Source: Gammaproteobacteria bacterium (GTDB lineage: Bacteria; Pseudomonadota; Gammaproteobacteria; JASBUN01). From it: a DNA stretch of 64,000 nt. Numbering within the stretch: position 1 is the first letter of the stretch; the number at the start of each line of letters is the position of its first letter. The stretch lies in assembly GCA_030147845.1 (NCBI GenBank), contig JASBUN010000005.1:1-64000 (forward strand), read 5' to 3'. Below, in pieces: positions 29,943-38,758 of this stretch. A program made the position numbers and the translations under genes. The notes under the pieces are model-generated. The model was given only the letters and a program-made list of their open reading frames with translations, did not search any database and was not told the DNA's origin.

Positions 29943-30701
29943 ATGTCGAAACGCGCACTGCACGTGCACGCCAACGCGGACACGCTCAATCAAGCGGTAG
30001 CAGACCAAATCGCCACCCTATCCGCTCAGGCGATCAGCCGCCACGGAAGCTTCTTCGTGGCGTTGTCAGGCGGCTCTACGCCACGACGTTTATACCAGCT
30101 GCTGAGTAGCCCAGCGTACACCGATCACATCGATTGGCCGCAGGTGCATATCTTCTTCGGCGACGAGCGCTGTGTCCCGCACGATCACCCGGACAGCAAT
30201 TTCCGCATGGCCGACGAAGCACTGCTAGCGCACGTACCGATTCCCGTGAGGCAAATCCATGCCATTCCGACCGACGCTAGCGCCGCTGGCGACAACGCCG
30301 CATCGTATGAACGCGTACTGCGTGATTGCCTACCGCACGACAACAGTGGTGGATGGCCACAATTCGACTTGGTGTTGCTTGGACTGGGGCCGGACGGCCA
30401 TACTGCCTCATTGTTCCCCGACACGGCGATCCTGCGCGAACGCCAGCGCGCCGCCGCGGCGGTGTATGTCGACAAGCTGGACGCTTGGCGCATTAGCCTA
30501 ACCCTGCCTACCCTCGAACAGGCACGCCAGTTATTGTTTATGGTCACCGGCAGCGACAAGGCCGAAATCGTGCGCCACGCGCTTCAGCCGCTGCCCGACG
30601 ACGCGATATTGCCGGTACAGCGGCTTCAGCCGGGCGGCAGCGTCGGCTGGCATATCGACCGCGCCGCTGCCGCCGCGCTAGCCGATCAGGCAACATCATG
30701 A
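29943..30701 (+). CDS. pgl: 6-phosphogluconolactonase
   Basis: Pgl of the DevB/SOL family (252 residues) hydrolyses 6-phosphogluconolactone. The motifs FVALSGGSTPRRLYQLL, FFGDERCVP and LLGLGPDGHTASLFP are diagnostic. The ATG at 29943 is chosen over an earlier in-frame codon at 29919. The stop overlaps the glk ATG by four bases, so the two sugar enzymes are coupled. zwf and edd/eda are not in the window. Confidence 0.95.
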   Translation: MSKRALHVHANADTLNQAVADQIATLSAQAISRHGSFFVALSGGSTPRRLYQLLSSPAYTDHIDWPQVHIFFGDERCVPHDHPDSNFRMADEALLAHVPIPVRQIHAIPTDASAAGDNAASYERVLRDCLPHDNSGGWPQFDLVLLGLGPDGHTASLFPDTAILRERQRAAAAVYVDKLDAWRISLTLPTLEQARQLLFMVTGSDKAEIVRHALQPLPDDAILPVQRLQPGGSVGWHIDRAAAAALADQATS

Positions 30702-31693
30702 ACGTACTTGCCTGCGATCTCGGCGGTACGCACACGCGCGTCGCGTTAGCACAGTGCGAACAGGACCGTTGCACGGTGCTGCGGGAACAATTCTACGACA
30801 GCAGCGCCTATGCGCACGCGCTGCCGATTTTCCGCGACTTCCTCGCGCACGACACGGAGCACACAGTCACCGCCGCCTGTATTGCCGTTGCCGGCGCCAT
30901 AGAAGTCACCGCAGGCGGCCAACTGGCGCGCGTGACCAATCTCCCCTGGCAGATCGATAGCCTGCGCTTGTGTCGCGAACTCGGCCTCGAGCGAGTCTCC
31001 TTGATCAACGATTTCGAAGCCATCGCCTATGGCATCGGCACGCTTGGCGAAGGCGAGCTGGTCAGCTTGCAGGACGGCAGACCGGTAGCCGATGCACCGC
31101 GCGCCATACTTGGCGCCGGCACCGGTCTCGGCCAAGCGATCGTGCTGACCGACGACTGCGGCCAGTCGCGCACCGTTGCCACCGAAGGCGGCCACGCCGA
31201 CTTCGCGCCGGTCGATGAACTGCAGGACGCGTTGCTGCGTTACGTACGCAAAGAAAGTAGCCGTGTGTCCTACGAACATCTGTTATCGGGCCATGGCTTG
31301 GTACGCATTTTGAATTTTCTAGTCGAATATCGACAGCACGCGCCTGGCGCCGCGCTGACACAAGCGATGACGCAAGAAGATGCGGCGGCGGCGATCAGTC
31401 GCCACGCGCTCGCCGGAGACGACGCACTCGCCAGCGAAGCATTGGATGTCTTTGTCGCGGTGTATGGCGCCCAGGCGGGCAACTTGGCTTTGGCGACGCT
31501 GGCGCGCGGCGGCGTCTATCTGGCAGGCGGTATCGCCCCCAAAATTCTGCCACGCTTGCAACAAGGACTGTTTATGCAACGATTCCGCGCTAAAGGCAAA
31601 ATGGCGGCGATCATGGATCGCTTCCCGATCCACGTCATCACCAATACCCACGTCGGCCTAATGGGTGCGGCCTACTACGCAGCTCACCACTAA
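30698..31693 (+). CDS. glk: Glucokinase
   Basis: A 331-residue glucokinase of the bacterial Glk family. The ATP phosphate loop LACDLGGTHTRVAL is at residues 4-17. The glucose-binding/catalytic LINDFEAIAYG carries the probable base Asp. GAGTGLGQAIVL and the EGGHADF glutamate/histidine motif follow. It is coupled to pgl and ends 7 bases from the convergent DUF945 gene. It supplies glucose-6-phosphate for the pathway that uses Pgl. Confidence 0.95.
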   Translation: MNVLACDLGGTHTRVALAQCEQDRCTVLREQFYDSSAYAHALPIFRDFLAHDTEHTVTAACIAVAGAIEVTAGGQLARVTNLPWQIDSLRLCRELGLERVSLINDFEAIAYGIGTLGEGELVSLQDGRPVADAPRAILGAGTGLGQAIVLTDDCGQSRTVATEGGHADFAPVDELQDALLRYVRKESSRVSYEHLLSGHGLVRILNFLVEYRQHAPGAALTQAMTQEDAAAAISRHALAGDDALASEALDVFVAVYGAQAGNLALATLARGGVYLAGGIAPKILPRLQQGLFMQRFRAKGKMAAIMDRFPIHVITNTHVGLMGAAYYAAHH

Positions 31694-31700
31694 CGGCGCG

Positions 31701-33122
31701 TCAGCGAGTACCGCCGGCGACACCCACGGCGCGGCCGTTAACGGTCAACTGACCGCGCGCAATACTGGCCTTGAAACGATACATGCCGCCTTGTCGCTCA
31801 AGCATGCGTCCTAACGGCGTGCTTTGCAGGCGTTGCTGCAGCTGCCGGCGCGCAAGCGCCGTCAGCTGTTCGTCGCTGTAAGATTCACCTTTGGCGGCCA
31901 ATTCTTTTTTCACACGACGCGCCATAATCGCCTCAACAAATTTCTCCGGTATCTGGACGTCCACCTCGGCAACCAGCGCCTGGCGCAGCATGAGCGGATT
32001 GGAAAGTGCGGCGCGATCACTGACGTCCACGGTCAGGCGGCCGCTGCCGTTGAGTTTGCCATACTCGGTTTCCAGACTAAGCTCCGGAATCTCCAGTATC
32101 GGTCCCTTTTCCAGCAGTTGCGGCATGACACCGAGTAGCGTAGCACCCATCATCATGCTCATCTGCTGCCGTGGTATGTCCTGCTTTTTTAGCTGCGTCA
32201 GCGTGCTATCGATTTTGGCAAGCGACTTGGCGTCAAGGTTGCGAAGCACGATACGATAAACGCCCGGACCGACCTTGACACCGCCGGCAGTAACCGATTT
32301 CACGCGCAAATCGGCTTGCGTGTCGATGACGTCGCCGCGCGCCACGCTATTACCGGTGGCCACTATGCCGGCGAGTGCGAACGGGCTGCCGTCCTTCGGC
32401 GTCATCTCAAAGCTATCGAGCGACAAGGCAACATTACCCAAAGAGATTTGCTCGATGCCTTTATGCGTATCGCTATCCAGGGCCAGCCCGGACAGGCGCA
32501 CGCGCCCACCCGCCGTTGCCAGCGTCAACAGTGGCGCCCGCAACCGTGTGCGCAGACTTTTGAAGCCGGCGCCGAAATCGAAATCGGCGTCTAAACCCGA
32601 CCAGGTTACCGTGCCGCTACCATTGTCGGTAAGTCCCTGAAACTTTGGTACGCGCATGTTGGTATGACCGCCGCCCAGCAACGCCAGCCGGGTATGGATG
32701 GTCAACGGCACGGGCTTCGCCAACGGCTTACTGGAGCCGAATGCGACCACCTCACTATCGACGGTAGCAACGCTCGGTATCAGATCGGTCAGGCCGCCAT
32801 CGACACCGAACCATGGAAACGGGCCATGATGGATGGTGTTGCGCAGCGTGAGCTTGAGCGGCTGGACGTCGTTGACCTTGGCCTTGATTTGATAAGCTCG
32901 GTAAGCACGACCAATATCGCCACCGACCTCCAAAACCACCTCGGAGGTGGTCGTAAACCAACCGCGTTGCGTATTGACCACGGTGTAGTCCACCACGCCG
33001 TTTTCGGTTATCGCCTCCAGTAAAGCCTGCAGGCGGTGTTCGGCCCAAAACCCGAAACCCATCGGGGCAATGACCAGCAACACTAACGCCAACGCAAGCA
33101 GCGACAATACGATACGTTTCAC
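31701..33122 (-). CDS. DUF945 (YdgA-like) family protein
   Basis: A 473-residue protein matching the YdgA/DUF945 family of envelope proteins. The start is GTG at 33120-33122 with GGAG 8 bases upstream, giving MKRIVLSLLALALVLLVIAP, a signal peptide or anchor. The body has repeated beta-strand-rich segments (YTVVNTQRGWFTTTSEVVLEVGG, GTVTWSGLDADFDF) and a long C-terminal charged helix region. Function is unknown. It is convergent with glk and divergent from apaG over 253 bases. Confidence 0.82.
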   Translation of the reverse strand: MKRIVLSLLALALVLLVIAPMGFGFWAEHRLQALLEAITENGVVDYTVVNTQRGWFTTTSEVVLEVGGDIGRAYRAYQIKAKVNDVQPLKLTLRNTIHHGPFPWFGVDGGLTDLIPSVATVDSEVVAFGSSKPLAKPVPLTIHTRLALLGGGHTNMRVPKFQGLTDNGSGTVTWSGLDADFDFGAGFKSLRTRLRAPLLTLATAGGRVRLSGLALDSDTHKGIEQISLGNVALSLDSFEMTPKDGSPFALAGIVATGNSVARGDVIDTQADLRVKSVTAGGVKVGPGVYRIVLRNLDAKSLAKIDSTLTQLKKQDIPRQQMSMMMGATLLGVMPQLLEKGPILEIPELSLETEYGKLNGSGRLTVDVSDRAALSNPLMLRQALVAEVDVQIPEKFVEAIMARRVKKELAAKGESYSDEQLTALARRQLQQRLQSTPLGRMLERQGGMYRFKASIARGQLTVNGRAVGVAGGTR

Positions 33123-33375
33123 TCGAGGATCTCCTGCGGCATGGTCTTGGTTTCCTTGACCGGGTGCTATGATCTGATAGGAGCCTAGGGACACCAATGT
33201 AGATCAAGCGTACAATCTGTGCGGAATCATACACTCGACCGACAATTGACGCCAGAACCAATGTACAATGACAGGTTGCACGCACTCGAGGAGGCTGGCC
33301 GTCGCATACGCTCGGTCGCCGACATATCTTCGATCGTAAATAACGAAACCAAAGAACCTTGGGAGCTCGTCGCCC

Positions 33376-33759
33376 ATGATCGACAGATCGGACTACAACA
33401 TCCAGGTCGAAGTGGACACTGCTTATATTGAGGATCAATCCGATCCCGATAACGAGCGTTATGTATTCGCCTACACCATCACTATACGCAACGAAGGCGC
33501 AGTCGCAGCGAAGTTGTTGACGCGGCACTGGATCATCACCGACGCCAACGGCAAAACGCAAGAGGTACGCGGTGAAGGCGTGGTCGGCGAACAACCGCAC
33601 CTCAAACCGCAAGAGGGGTTTCAGTATACCAGTGGTACGGTACTCGAGACGCCGGTCGGCAGCATGCGCGGCAGCTACCAAATGATCGGCGACGATGGCG
33701 CGAACTTCGACGCGGAAATACCGGCGTTTACGCTCTCCGTACCACGCATTTTGCACTAG
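33376..33759 (+). CDS. apaG: ApaG/CorD domain protein
   Basis: A 127-residue ApaG, an FN3-like beta-sandwich protein of unsettled biochemical role (Co2+/Mg2+ tolerance phenotype in enterics). The motifs FAYTITIRNEG, LLTRHWIITDANG, GEGVVGEQPHLKPQEGFQYTSG and MRGSYQMIGDDG are classic. The ATG at 33376 lies 11 bases after GGGAG. It normally sits between rsmA and apaH; here it follows the divergent DUF945 gene and precedes apaH by 217 bases, a gap with no further gene. Confidence 0.95.
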   Translation: MIDRSDYNIQVEVDTAYIEDQSDPDNERYVFAYTITIRNEGAVAAKLLTRHWIITDANGKTQEVRGEGVVGEQPHLKPQEGFQYTSGTVLETPVGSMRGSYQMIGDDGANFDAEIPAFTLSVPRILH

Positions 33760-33976
33760 CGGAGCCGCGCAATATTTTCGGCACAATATCAGTATCGGCG
33801 GCAGTCAGTACGGCGCGCATACTTGGTCGTTTGCGCGCATTTTCGGCGTGCGCAGTCGGCCTCGATTGACGACCGATCGCGGCCGCATGAGCGGCTAGTG
33901 TGAGCAAACTGATACGCGCCGCCGGAGCGCGCATCTGAAAAGTCCTGCGTCGCCGACGCAACGCTGCGGAGTGGAT

Positions 33977-34807
33977 ATGCCCGTCTACGCCATCGGCGAC
34001 TTACAAGGTTGCTTTGATCAGCTAGAGAAATTGTTAAATGAAGTGGCGTTCGACGCCGATCGTGACCGCCTCTGGTTCGTCGGTGACTTGGTCAATCGCG
34101 GACCCAAGTCACTGCAGACGCTGCGCTTCATTAAATCGCTTGGCGAACACGCCGTGAGCGTGCTGGGCAATCATGATCTGAGTCTACTGGCCATCGCCGC
34201 CGGCCACGTACGCAAGCGCCGACGAGATACCGTCGACGATGTACTGCAAGCGCACGACCGCGAAGAATTGCTCGACTGGTTGCGTAACCGCCCGTTGCTG
34301 CACCATGACACCGATTTGGGATACACCATGATCCATGCGGGCTTGCCGCCACAGTGGGATCTGGCAACGGCGCGCGCCTGCGCGGAGGAAGTAGAAACGG
34401 CGCTACGCGGGGACGATTATGGAAATTTCCTCGCGCATATGTACGGTGACGAGCCGCGCCGATGGTCTGATGAACTGCGTGGCTGGGAGCGATTGAGATT
34501 CATCACCAATTGCCTCACGCGTTTGCGTTATTGCGATACCGAGGGGCGACTGCATTTGCACAGCGCCGGTGCGCCGGGGTCCCAACCTGCCCCATTTGTG
34601 CCGTGGTTCGATGTACCCGGACGCGCCAGCTCCGCATCGCGCATCGTCTTTGGTCACTGGTCGTCGTTGGGCGCCTACACCGCGCCGGGAATCTTCTGCG
34701 TGGATTCGGGTTGCCTATGGGGCGGACAGCTCAGCGCGCTACGGCTTGATGGCACGCCGACATGGACAAGCATCCAATGTCCGCAGCATCTGCCGATCGA
34801 CAAATAG
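33977..34807 (+). CDS. apaH: Symmetrical bis(5'-nucleosyl)-tetraphosphatase
   Basis: ApaH hydrolyses Ap4A (and removes Np4 caps from RNA in E. coli) to two ADP. The metallophosphatase motifs are GDLQGC (residues 7-12), GDLVNRGP and GNHD, followed by VFGHWSSLG and GIFCVDSGCLWGGQLSALRL. The ATG at 33977 follows GGAG by 5 bases; a GTG six bases upstream is less likely. It has 276 residues. It is convergent with the DUF2892 gene over 77 bases. Confidence 0.96.
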   Translation: MPVYAIGDLQGCFDQLEKLLNEVAFDADRDRLWFVGDLVNRGPKSLQTLRFIKSLGEHAVSVLGNHDLSLLAIAAGHVRKRRRDTVDDVLQAHDREELLDWLRNRPLLHHDTDLGYTMIHAGLPPQWDLATARACAEEVETALRGDDYGNFLAHMYGDEPRRWSDELRGWERLRFITNCLTRLRYCDTEGRLHLHSAGAPGSQPAPFVPWFDVPGRASSASRIVFGHWSSLGAYTAPGIFCVDSGCLWGGQLSALRLDGTPTWTSIQCPQHLPIDK

Positions 34808-34884
34808 CGCGCGCTCCGCGCAAGGCATCTCTGTATATCGGTGTGCCGCAGCGGTGCGCCATCGCGCCGCTCCCTCATCAGCCG

Positions 34885-35088
34885 TCAGTCGGAACCCTTG
34901 GGCGAGTTGGTACGCACGCCGAGAAGCGTGTAGGCCGGACACCAGTTCACTAATGCGGTAACCAGCGGCAGCAGTCCGATCAAGCCCCAGTACTTGGCGT
35001 TACCCGGCACCCAAAATAACATCGATAAAAGGACGATGCCGATAATGATTCGGATCACCTTGTCCGCACTGCCAACGTTCTGCCACAT
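34885..35088 (-). CDS. DUF2892 family membrane protein
   Basis: A 67-residue protein with two membrane helices (residues about 11-27 and 33-50). It has the DUF2892 pattern N-V-G-S-A-D-K-V-I-R-I at the N-terminus and NWCPAYTLLGVRT at the end. The ATG at 35086-35088 has GGAGG 7 bases upstream; the longer frame from 35142 is rejected. The function is not known; rhodanese-like proteins often carry this domain. It lies downstream of folA with 50 bases between, probably co-transcribed. Confidence 0.85.
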   Translation of the reverse strand: MWQNVGSADKVIRIIIGIVLLSMLFWVPGNAKYWGLIGLLPLVTALVNWCPAYTLLGVRTNSPKGSD

Positions 35089-35138
35089 CGCTCCACCTCC
35101 ATTTTCAGCTAACCATACCCGCGTAGCACAACGCATCG

Positions 35139-35651
35139 TCACTGCCCGCGCTCGTAGCGCAGAAAACTATATGCATATGGACTATCGGCGTCAGCGCCGT
35201 GATCGTCGCGACGCGATTCGCGCCACATGCTCATATCGATCTCCGGCAGCCACGTGTCACCGTCGAAGCTGTGATGGATTTCGGTAAGGTACAGACGGTC
35301 TGCATGAGACAACGTCTGCGCATACAAGTTCGCCCCACCGATGACCATGATTTCGTCCGCTTCGGACTCCCCGGCCAAAGCCTCGGCGATCGAGTGCGCA
35401 ACCACACAGCCCGGCGCACGAAACGACCGATCGCCGGTCAATACGATGTTGGTACGCCCCGGCAGCGGCCGCCCGATCGACTCGTGGGTACGGCGTCCCA
35501 TTATGATCGGTTTACCCATGGTGACCTGCTTGAAGTATCGCAGATCGGCGGACAATTTCCATGGTAATTGTCCGCGGAGGCCAATGACGCGATTCGCGCC
35601 CATAGCCACGATCAGTGACAGAATCTGCCGGCGAACAGGAGCAAAAGACAT
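35139..35651 (-). CDS. folA: Dihydrofolate reductase
   Basis: A 170-residue DHFR with LSLIVAMGANRVIGLRGQLPW at the start, the catalytic acid Asp36 (LSADLRYFK), IIMGRRTHESIGRPLPGR for NADPH binding, and VIGGANLYAQ. It regenerates the tetrahydrofolate consumed by ThyA. It is 23 bases downstream of thyA on the same strand, an arrangement (thyA-folA) that links the two reactions. The protein is complete. Confidence 0.97.
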   Translation of the reverse strand: MSFAPVRRQILSLIVAMGANRVIGLRGQLPWKLSADLRYFKQVTMGKPIIMGRRTHESIGRPLPGRTNIVLTGDRSFRAPGCVVAHSIAEALAGESEADEIMVIGGANLYAQTLSHADRLYLTEIHHSFDGDTWLPEIDMSMWRESRRDDHGADADSPYAYSFLRYERGQ

Positions 35652-35674
35652 ATCGACGACCCCGTCGATGCGGA

Positions 35675-36469
35675 TTACACCGCCACCGGCGCCTTGATGT
35701 GCGCGTGGGCCTGATATCCGACCAGCTCAAAATCCTCAAAGCGAAAATCGAATATGGATTTTACCTCGGGATTGAGCTGCATCCGCGGCAACGCCAACGG
35801 CTCACGCTGCAACTGCTGGTTGGCCTGCTCCAGATGATTATTGTAGAGATGCGCATCACCCAAGGTATGCACGAACTCGCCAGGCTGCAGCCCGGTGACC
35901 TGCGCCATCATCAAGGTCAACAGCGCATAGGACGCGATATTGAACGGCACACCCAAAAAGATATCGGCGCTACGCTGATACAATTGGCACGACAGCCGTC
36001 CCTCGGCTACATAGAACTGGAAAAAGGCATGACAGGGCGGTAACGCCATGTTCTCCAACTCCGCCACGTTCCAGGCGCTGACGATCATGCGGCGCGAATC
36101 CGGATTGGTTCTGATTTGTTCCACCACCTGACTGATCTGATCGATGTGACGGCCATCGGGCGTCGGCCAGGAGCGCCATTGGTAGCCGTACACCGGCCCG
36201 AGTTCACCATTTTCATCCGCCCACTCATTCCAAATACTAACGCCGTTGTCGCGCAGATAACGGATGTTGGTCTCGCCCTGCAAAAACCACAACAGTTCAT
36301 GAATAATGGAACGCAAATGCAGTTTCTTGGTGGTCACGATCGGAAACCCGCGCGCGAGATCGAAGCGCATTTGATAGCCGAACACACTGCGCGTGCCGGT
36401 ACCGGTACGGTCTTGCTTGCCAATGCCGTGATCACGTACATGGCGCATAAGGTCGAGATATTGCTGCAT
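35675..36469 (-). CDS. thyA: Thymidylate synthase
   Basis: A 264-residue thymidylate synthase, the same length as E. coli ThyA, with the nucleophile Cys146 in [10 protein letters not shown]. It also shows [10 protein letters not shown] for dUMP binding, [20 protein letters not shown] and the GDAHLYNNH folate motif. It converts dUMP and methylene-THF to dTMP and DHF. The ATG overlaps the lgt stop by one base (TAATG), as in the common lgt-thyA pairing. Confidence 0.98.
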   Translation of the reverse strand: MQQYLDLMRHVRDHGIGKQDRTGTGTRSVFGYQMRFDLARGFPIVTTKKLHLRSIIHELLWFLQGETNIRYLRDNGVSIWNEWADENGELGPVYGYQWRSWPTPDGRHIDQISQVVEQIRTNPDSRRMIVSAWNVAELENMALPPCHAFFQFYVAEGRLSCQLYQRSADIFLGVPFNIASYALLTLMMAQVTGLQPGEFVHTLGDAHLYNNHLEQANQQLQREPLALPRMQLNPEVKSIFDFRFEDFELVGYQAHAHIKAPVAV

Positions 36470-37317
36470 TATGTTTTCCTGTCAGCGGTCGCGCTACCTC
36501 TGCGATACGCCCACCAAATCAACAAAGCACCGGCCACGATCATGGGCGCCGACAATTCTTGTCCACGCGTAAGCCAGCCGAACGCAAGGTAGCCTAATTG
36601 CGGATCGGGTAAACGTACGAACTCCACCGCAAAGCGGAATACCCCGTAGAACAGCAGAAACATGCCCGACACCGCCATGGTCGGTCTCGGCTTGCGGGAA
36701 TATAGCCACAAAATCACGAATAACAGCAAGCCTTCGAGCGCAAATTCGTACAGCATAGACGGATGATGCGGCGCACTGAATCCGATCTGACGTCCGCCGC
36801 AATACAATTCGCCGAGCGGCGGCCGGTCGCAGGGTAGGCGCATGCCCCAAGGCAAATCGGTCACTTTGCCCCACAGTTCGCCATTGATAAAATTGCCCAT
36901 GCGCCCGGCGGCCAAACCGAGCGGCACCAGCGGGGCGGCAAAATCGCCGACCTCGAAAAAACCCTTGCGGTAGCGCCGACCAAGCAGCCAGAAGGCCAGC
37001 AATACACCGATCAGACCGCCGTGAAAGGACATGCCGCCATCCCACACCTTGAATAGCGACAACCAGTTCTCACGCAACTGGTCCATACCATAAAACAGCA
37101 TATAGCCGATGCGACCGCCGACCACCGCGCCGACGGCGCCATAAAACACCAGATCGGCGACTTGCTCGCTATTCCAGCCGGAGTTCGGACGCATCGCGCG
37201 CCGCCGGCCCAACCACCACGCACTGCCGAAGCCGATCATGTACATCAGCCCGTACCAATGGACTTTGAGCGGGCCGAGGCCGAATGCGATCGGATCAATA
37301 TTGGGATAGGTCAACAT
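36469..37317 (-). CDS. lgt: Prolipoprotein diacylglyceryl transferase
   Basis: Lgt transfers diacylglycerol to the lipobox cysteine of prolipoproteins. His99 in FHGGLIGV, Arg139 and Asn142 in [13 protein letters not shown] correspond to E. coli His103, Arg143 and Asn146. It has 282 residues and about seven membrane helices. Clients in this window include MltB and RlpA. It is coupled to thyA by a one-base overlap and begins 76 bases after the rlmI stop. Confidence 0.97.
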   Translation of the reverse strand: MLTYPNIDPIAFGLGPLKVHWYGLMYMIGFGSAWWLGRRRAMRPNSGWNSEQVADLVFYGAVGAVVGGRIGYMLFYGMDQLRENWLSLFKVWDGGMSFHGGLIGVLLAFWLLGRRYRKGFFEVGDFAAPLVPLGLAAGRMGNFINGELWGKVTDLPWGMRLPCDRPPLGELYCGGRQIGFSAPHHPSMLYEFALEGLLLFVILWLYSRKPRPTMAVSGMFLLFYGVFRFAVEFVRLPDPQLGYLAFGWLTRGQELSAPMIVAGALLIWWAYRRGSATADRKT

Positions 37318-37393
37318 GCGCGGCTATTTTAGCATGCTACAGGCGGCCGAGGCACGAGCTGCAGTGATCCAGCAAGCGGTGCGTTGCCGCGAC

Positions 37394-38608
37394 TCAGGCC
37401 GGCAGCAGCCGGGTAAAGAACGTCTTGAGATAATCCGTTTCCGGAATCGCCGGATGTACCGGATGGTCCGGACCCAAGCCGCCTTGCTCAAGAACGACGA
37501 CATGCCGATCCAGATGACGTGCCGCCTGTAGCAACAATTTTTGCAGTTCGGTACGCGGCAAGTGGAACGAACATGATGCCGAGACCAATATGCCATCACG
37601 GCTCAATAACCGTATAGCCAGTTGATTCAGTCGATGGTACGCCTCCAGACCGGCTTTGGCGTCTTTGCGCCGTTTGATAAATGCCGGCGGATCGAGCACG
37701 ATGACATCGAAACGCTGCCGTTCATCATGCAGCCGCCGTAGCACGTCGAAAGCGTCGCCGTGTTCCGTGTGCAGCCGATCATCGATGCCATTGCGCGCGG
37801 CATTGGCGGCCGCCTGATCCAACGCCGCTTGCGAACTGTCCACGCAAACCACCCCGGCGGCGCCGGCGGCGCCCGCCTGCACGCCCCAGGCTCCGACATA
37901 ACTGAACACATCCAACACGCGTGCACCGCGTACGTACTGGCGCAGGCGATCGCGGCTTTGGCGATGATCATAATACCAACCCGTCTTCTGACCACCTGCA
38001 AGCGGCGCCTCAAACCGTATGCCGTTCTCTTCCACCTCAAGTTGCTCAGGTAACGTGCCCAGCGCGGCCGCCACGTAGCATTCCAAACCCTCCATAGTAC
38101 GGATGCTGTTGTCGTTACGCAGCACGATCGCTTGCGGTCGAATCACTTTTTCCAGGGCGGCGATGATGTCGTCGCGCACACGTTCCATACCCGCGGTCGT
38201 AATCTGCACCACCAAAACCTCCCCGAAACGGTCCACCACCAGGCCGGGCAAGCCGTCACTCTCGCCATAGACCAAGCGATAATAGGGACGTTGATATACG
38301 CGTTCGCGCATCGACAGGGCGACATTGACTCGGTGCACCAACAACGACGAGTTCAACAGCATCGTGCTGTCACGGCTCACCAGGCGCGCGCAGATCAAGG
38401 AATGCGGGTTAACGTAGCCACTGCCGAGCGGCTTGCCGTTAGAGGCCGCAATGATCACCGGCTGGCCAGGTTCAAAAGCGGTCAACGGTGTACGCTGGGT
38501 ATCGACTTCGTTACTGAACACCCACAGGTGACCGGCGCGCAGACGACGTTCCTCATTTTTTTTAAGATATAGGGGCGCGAGCGCGAAATCCTTGGAAACA
38601 CTGGACAT
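37394..38608 (-). CDS. rlmI: 23S rRNA (cytosine-5)-methyltransferase RlmI family
   Basis: A 404-residue class I SAM methyltransferase of the RlmI/YccW family. An N-terminal PUA domain (about residues 12-80, beginning RRLRAGHLWVFSNEV) is followed by the EEHI-like middle domain (RPYYRLVYGESDGLPGLVVDR). The SAM loop is VLDVFSYVGAWGV, then LDPPAF, and the late cysteine is in SASCSFH. It probably methylates C1962 of 23S rRNA. The ATG at 38606-38608 is clear. It is divergent from the YyaL-type gene. Confidence 0.93.
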   Translation of the reverse strand: MSSVSKDFALAPLYLKKNEERRLRAGHLWVFSNEVDTQRTPLTAFEPGQPVIIAASNGKPLGSGYVNPHSLICARLVSRDSTMLLNSSLLVHRVNVALSMRERVYQRPYYRLVYGESDGLPGLVVDRFGEVLVVQITTAGMERVRDDIIAALEKVIRPQAIVLRNDNSIRTMEGLECYVAAALGTLPEQLEVEENGIRFEAPLAGGQKTGWYYDHRQSRDRLRQYVRGARVLDVFSYVGAWGVQAGAAGAAGVVCVDSSQAALDQAAANAARNGIDDRLHTEHGDAFDVLRRLHDERQRFDVIVLDPPAFIKRRKDAKAGLEAYHRLNQLAIRLLSRDGILVSASCSFHLPRTELQKLLLQAARHLDRHVVVLEQGGLGPDHPVHPAIPETDYLKTFFTRLLPA

Positions 38609-38758
38609 AAATACTCATTCTCTGCGAAGCCGCAGAAGTAAAGTGGGCAGACAACCGCGTAAAGTCTACCGGATTGTACGATGCAGTTCAGCGGCCACGA
38701 CACTGGCGTGCGCGCTGCGTTACAATAGTCGACCATTTTGCCTAGACATTATCGCGCT

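Noticed and set aside
33246-33269. TTGACG and TACAAT upstream of apaG as a promoter
   Set aside because: The spacer is only 12 bases, too short for a sigma-70 promoter.
32755-33786. A 343-residue minus-strand frame across the DUF945-apaG divergent gap
   Set aside because: It overlaps DUF945 in another frame and is antisense to apaG; no family features.
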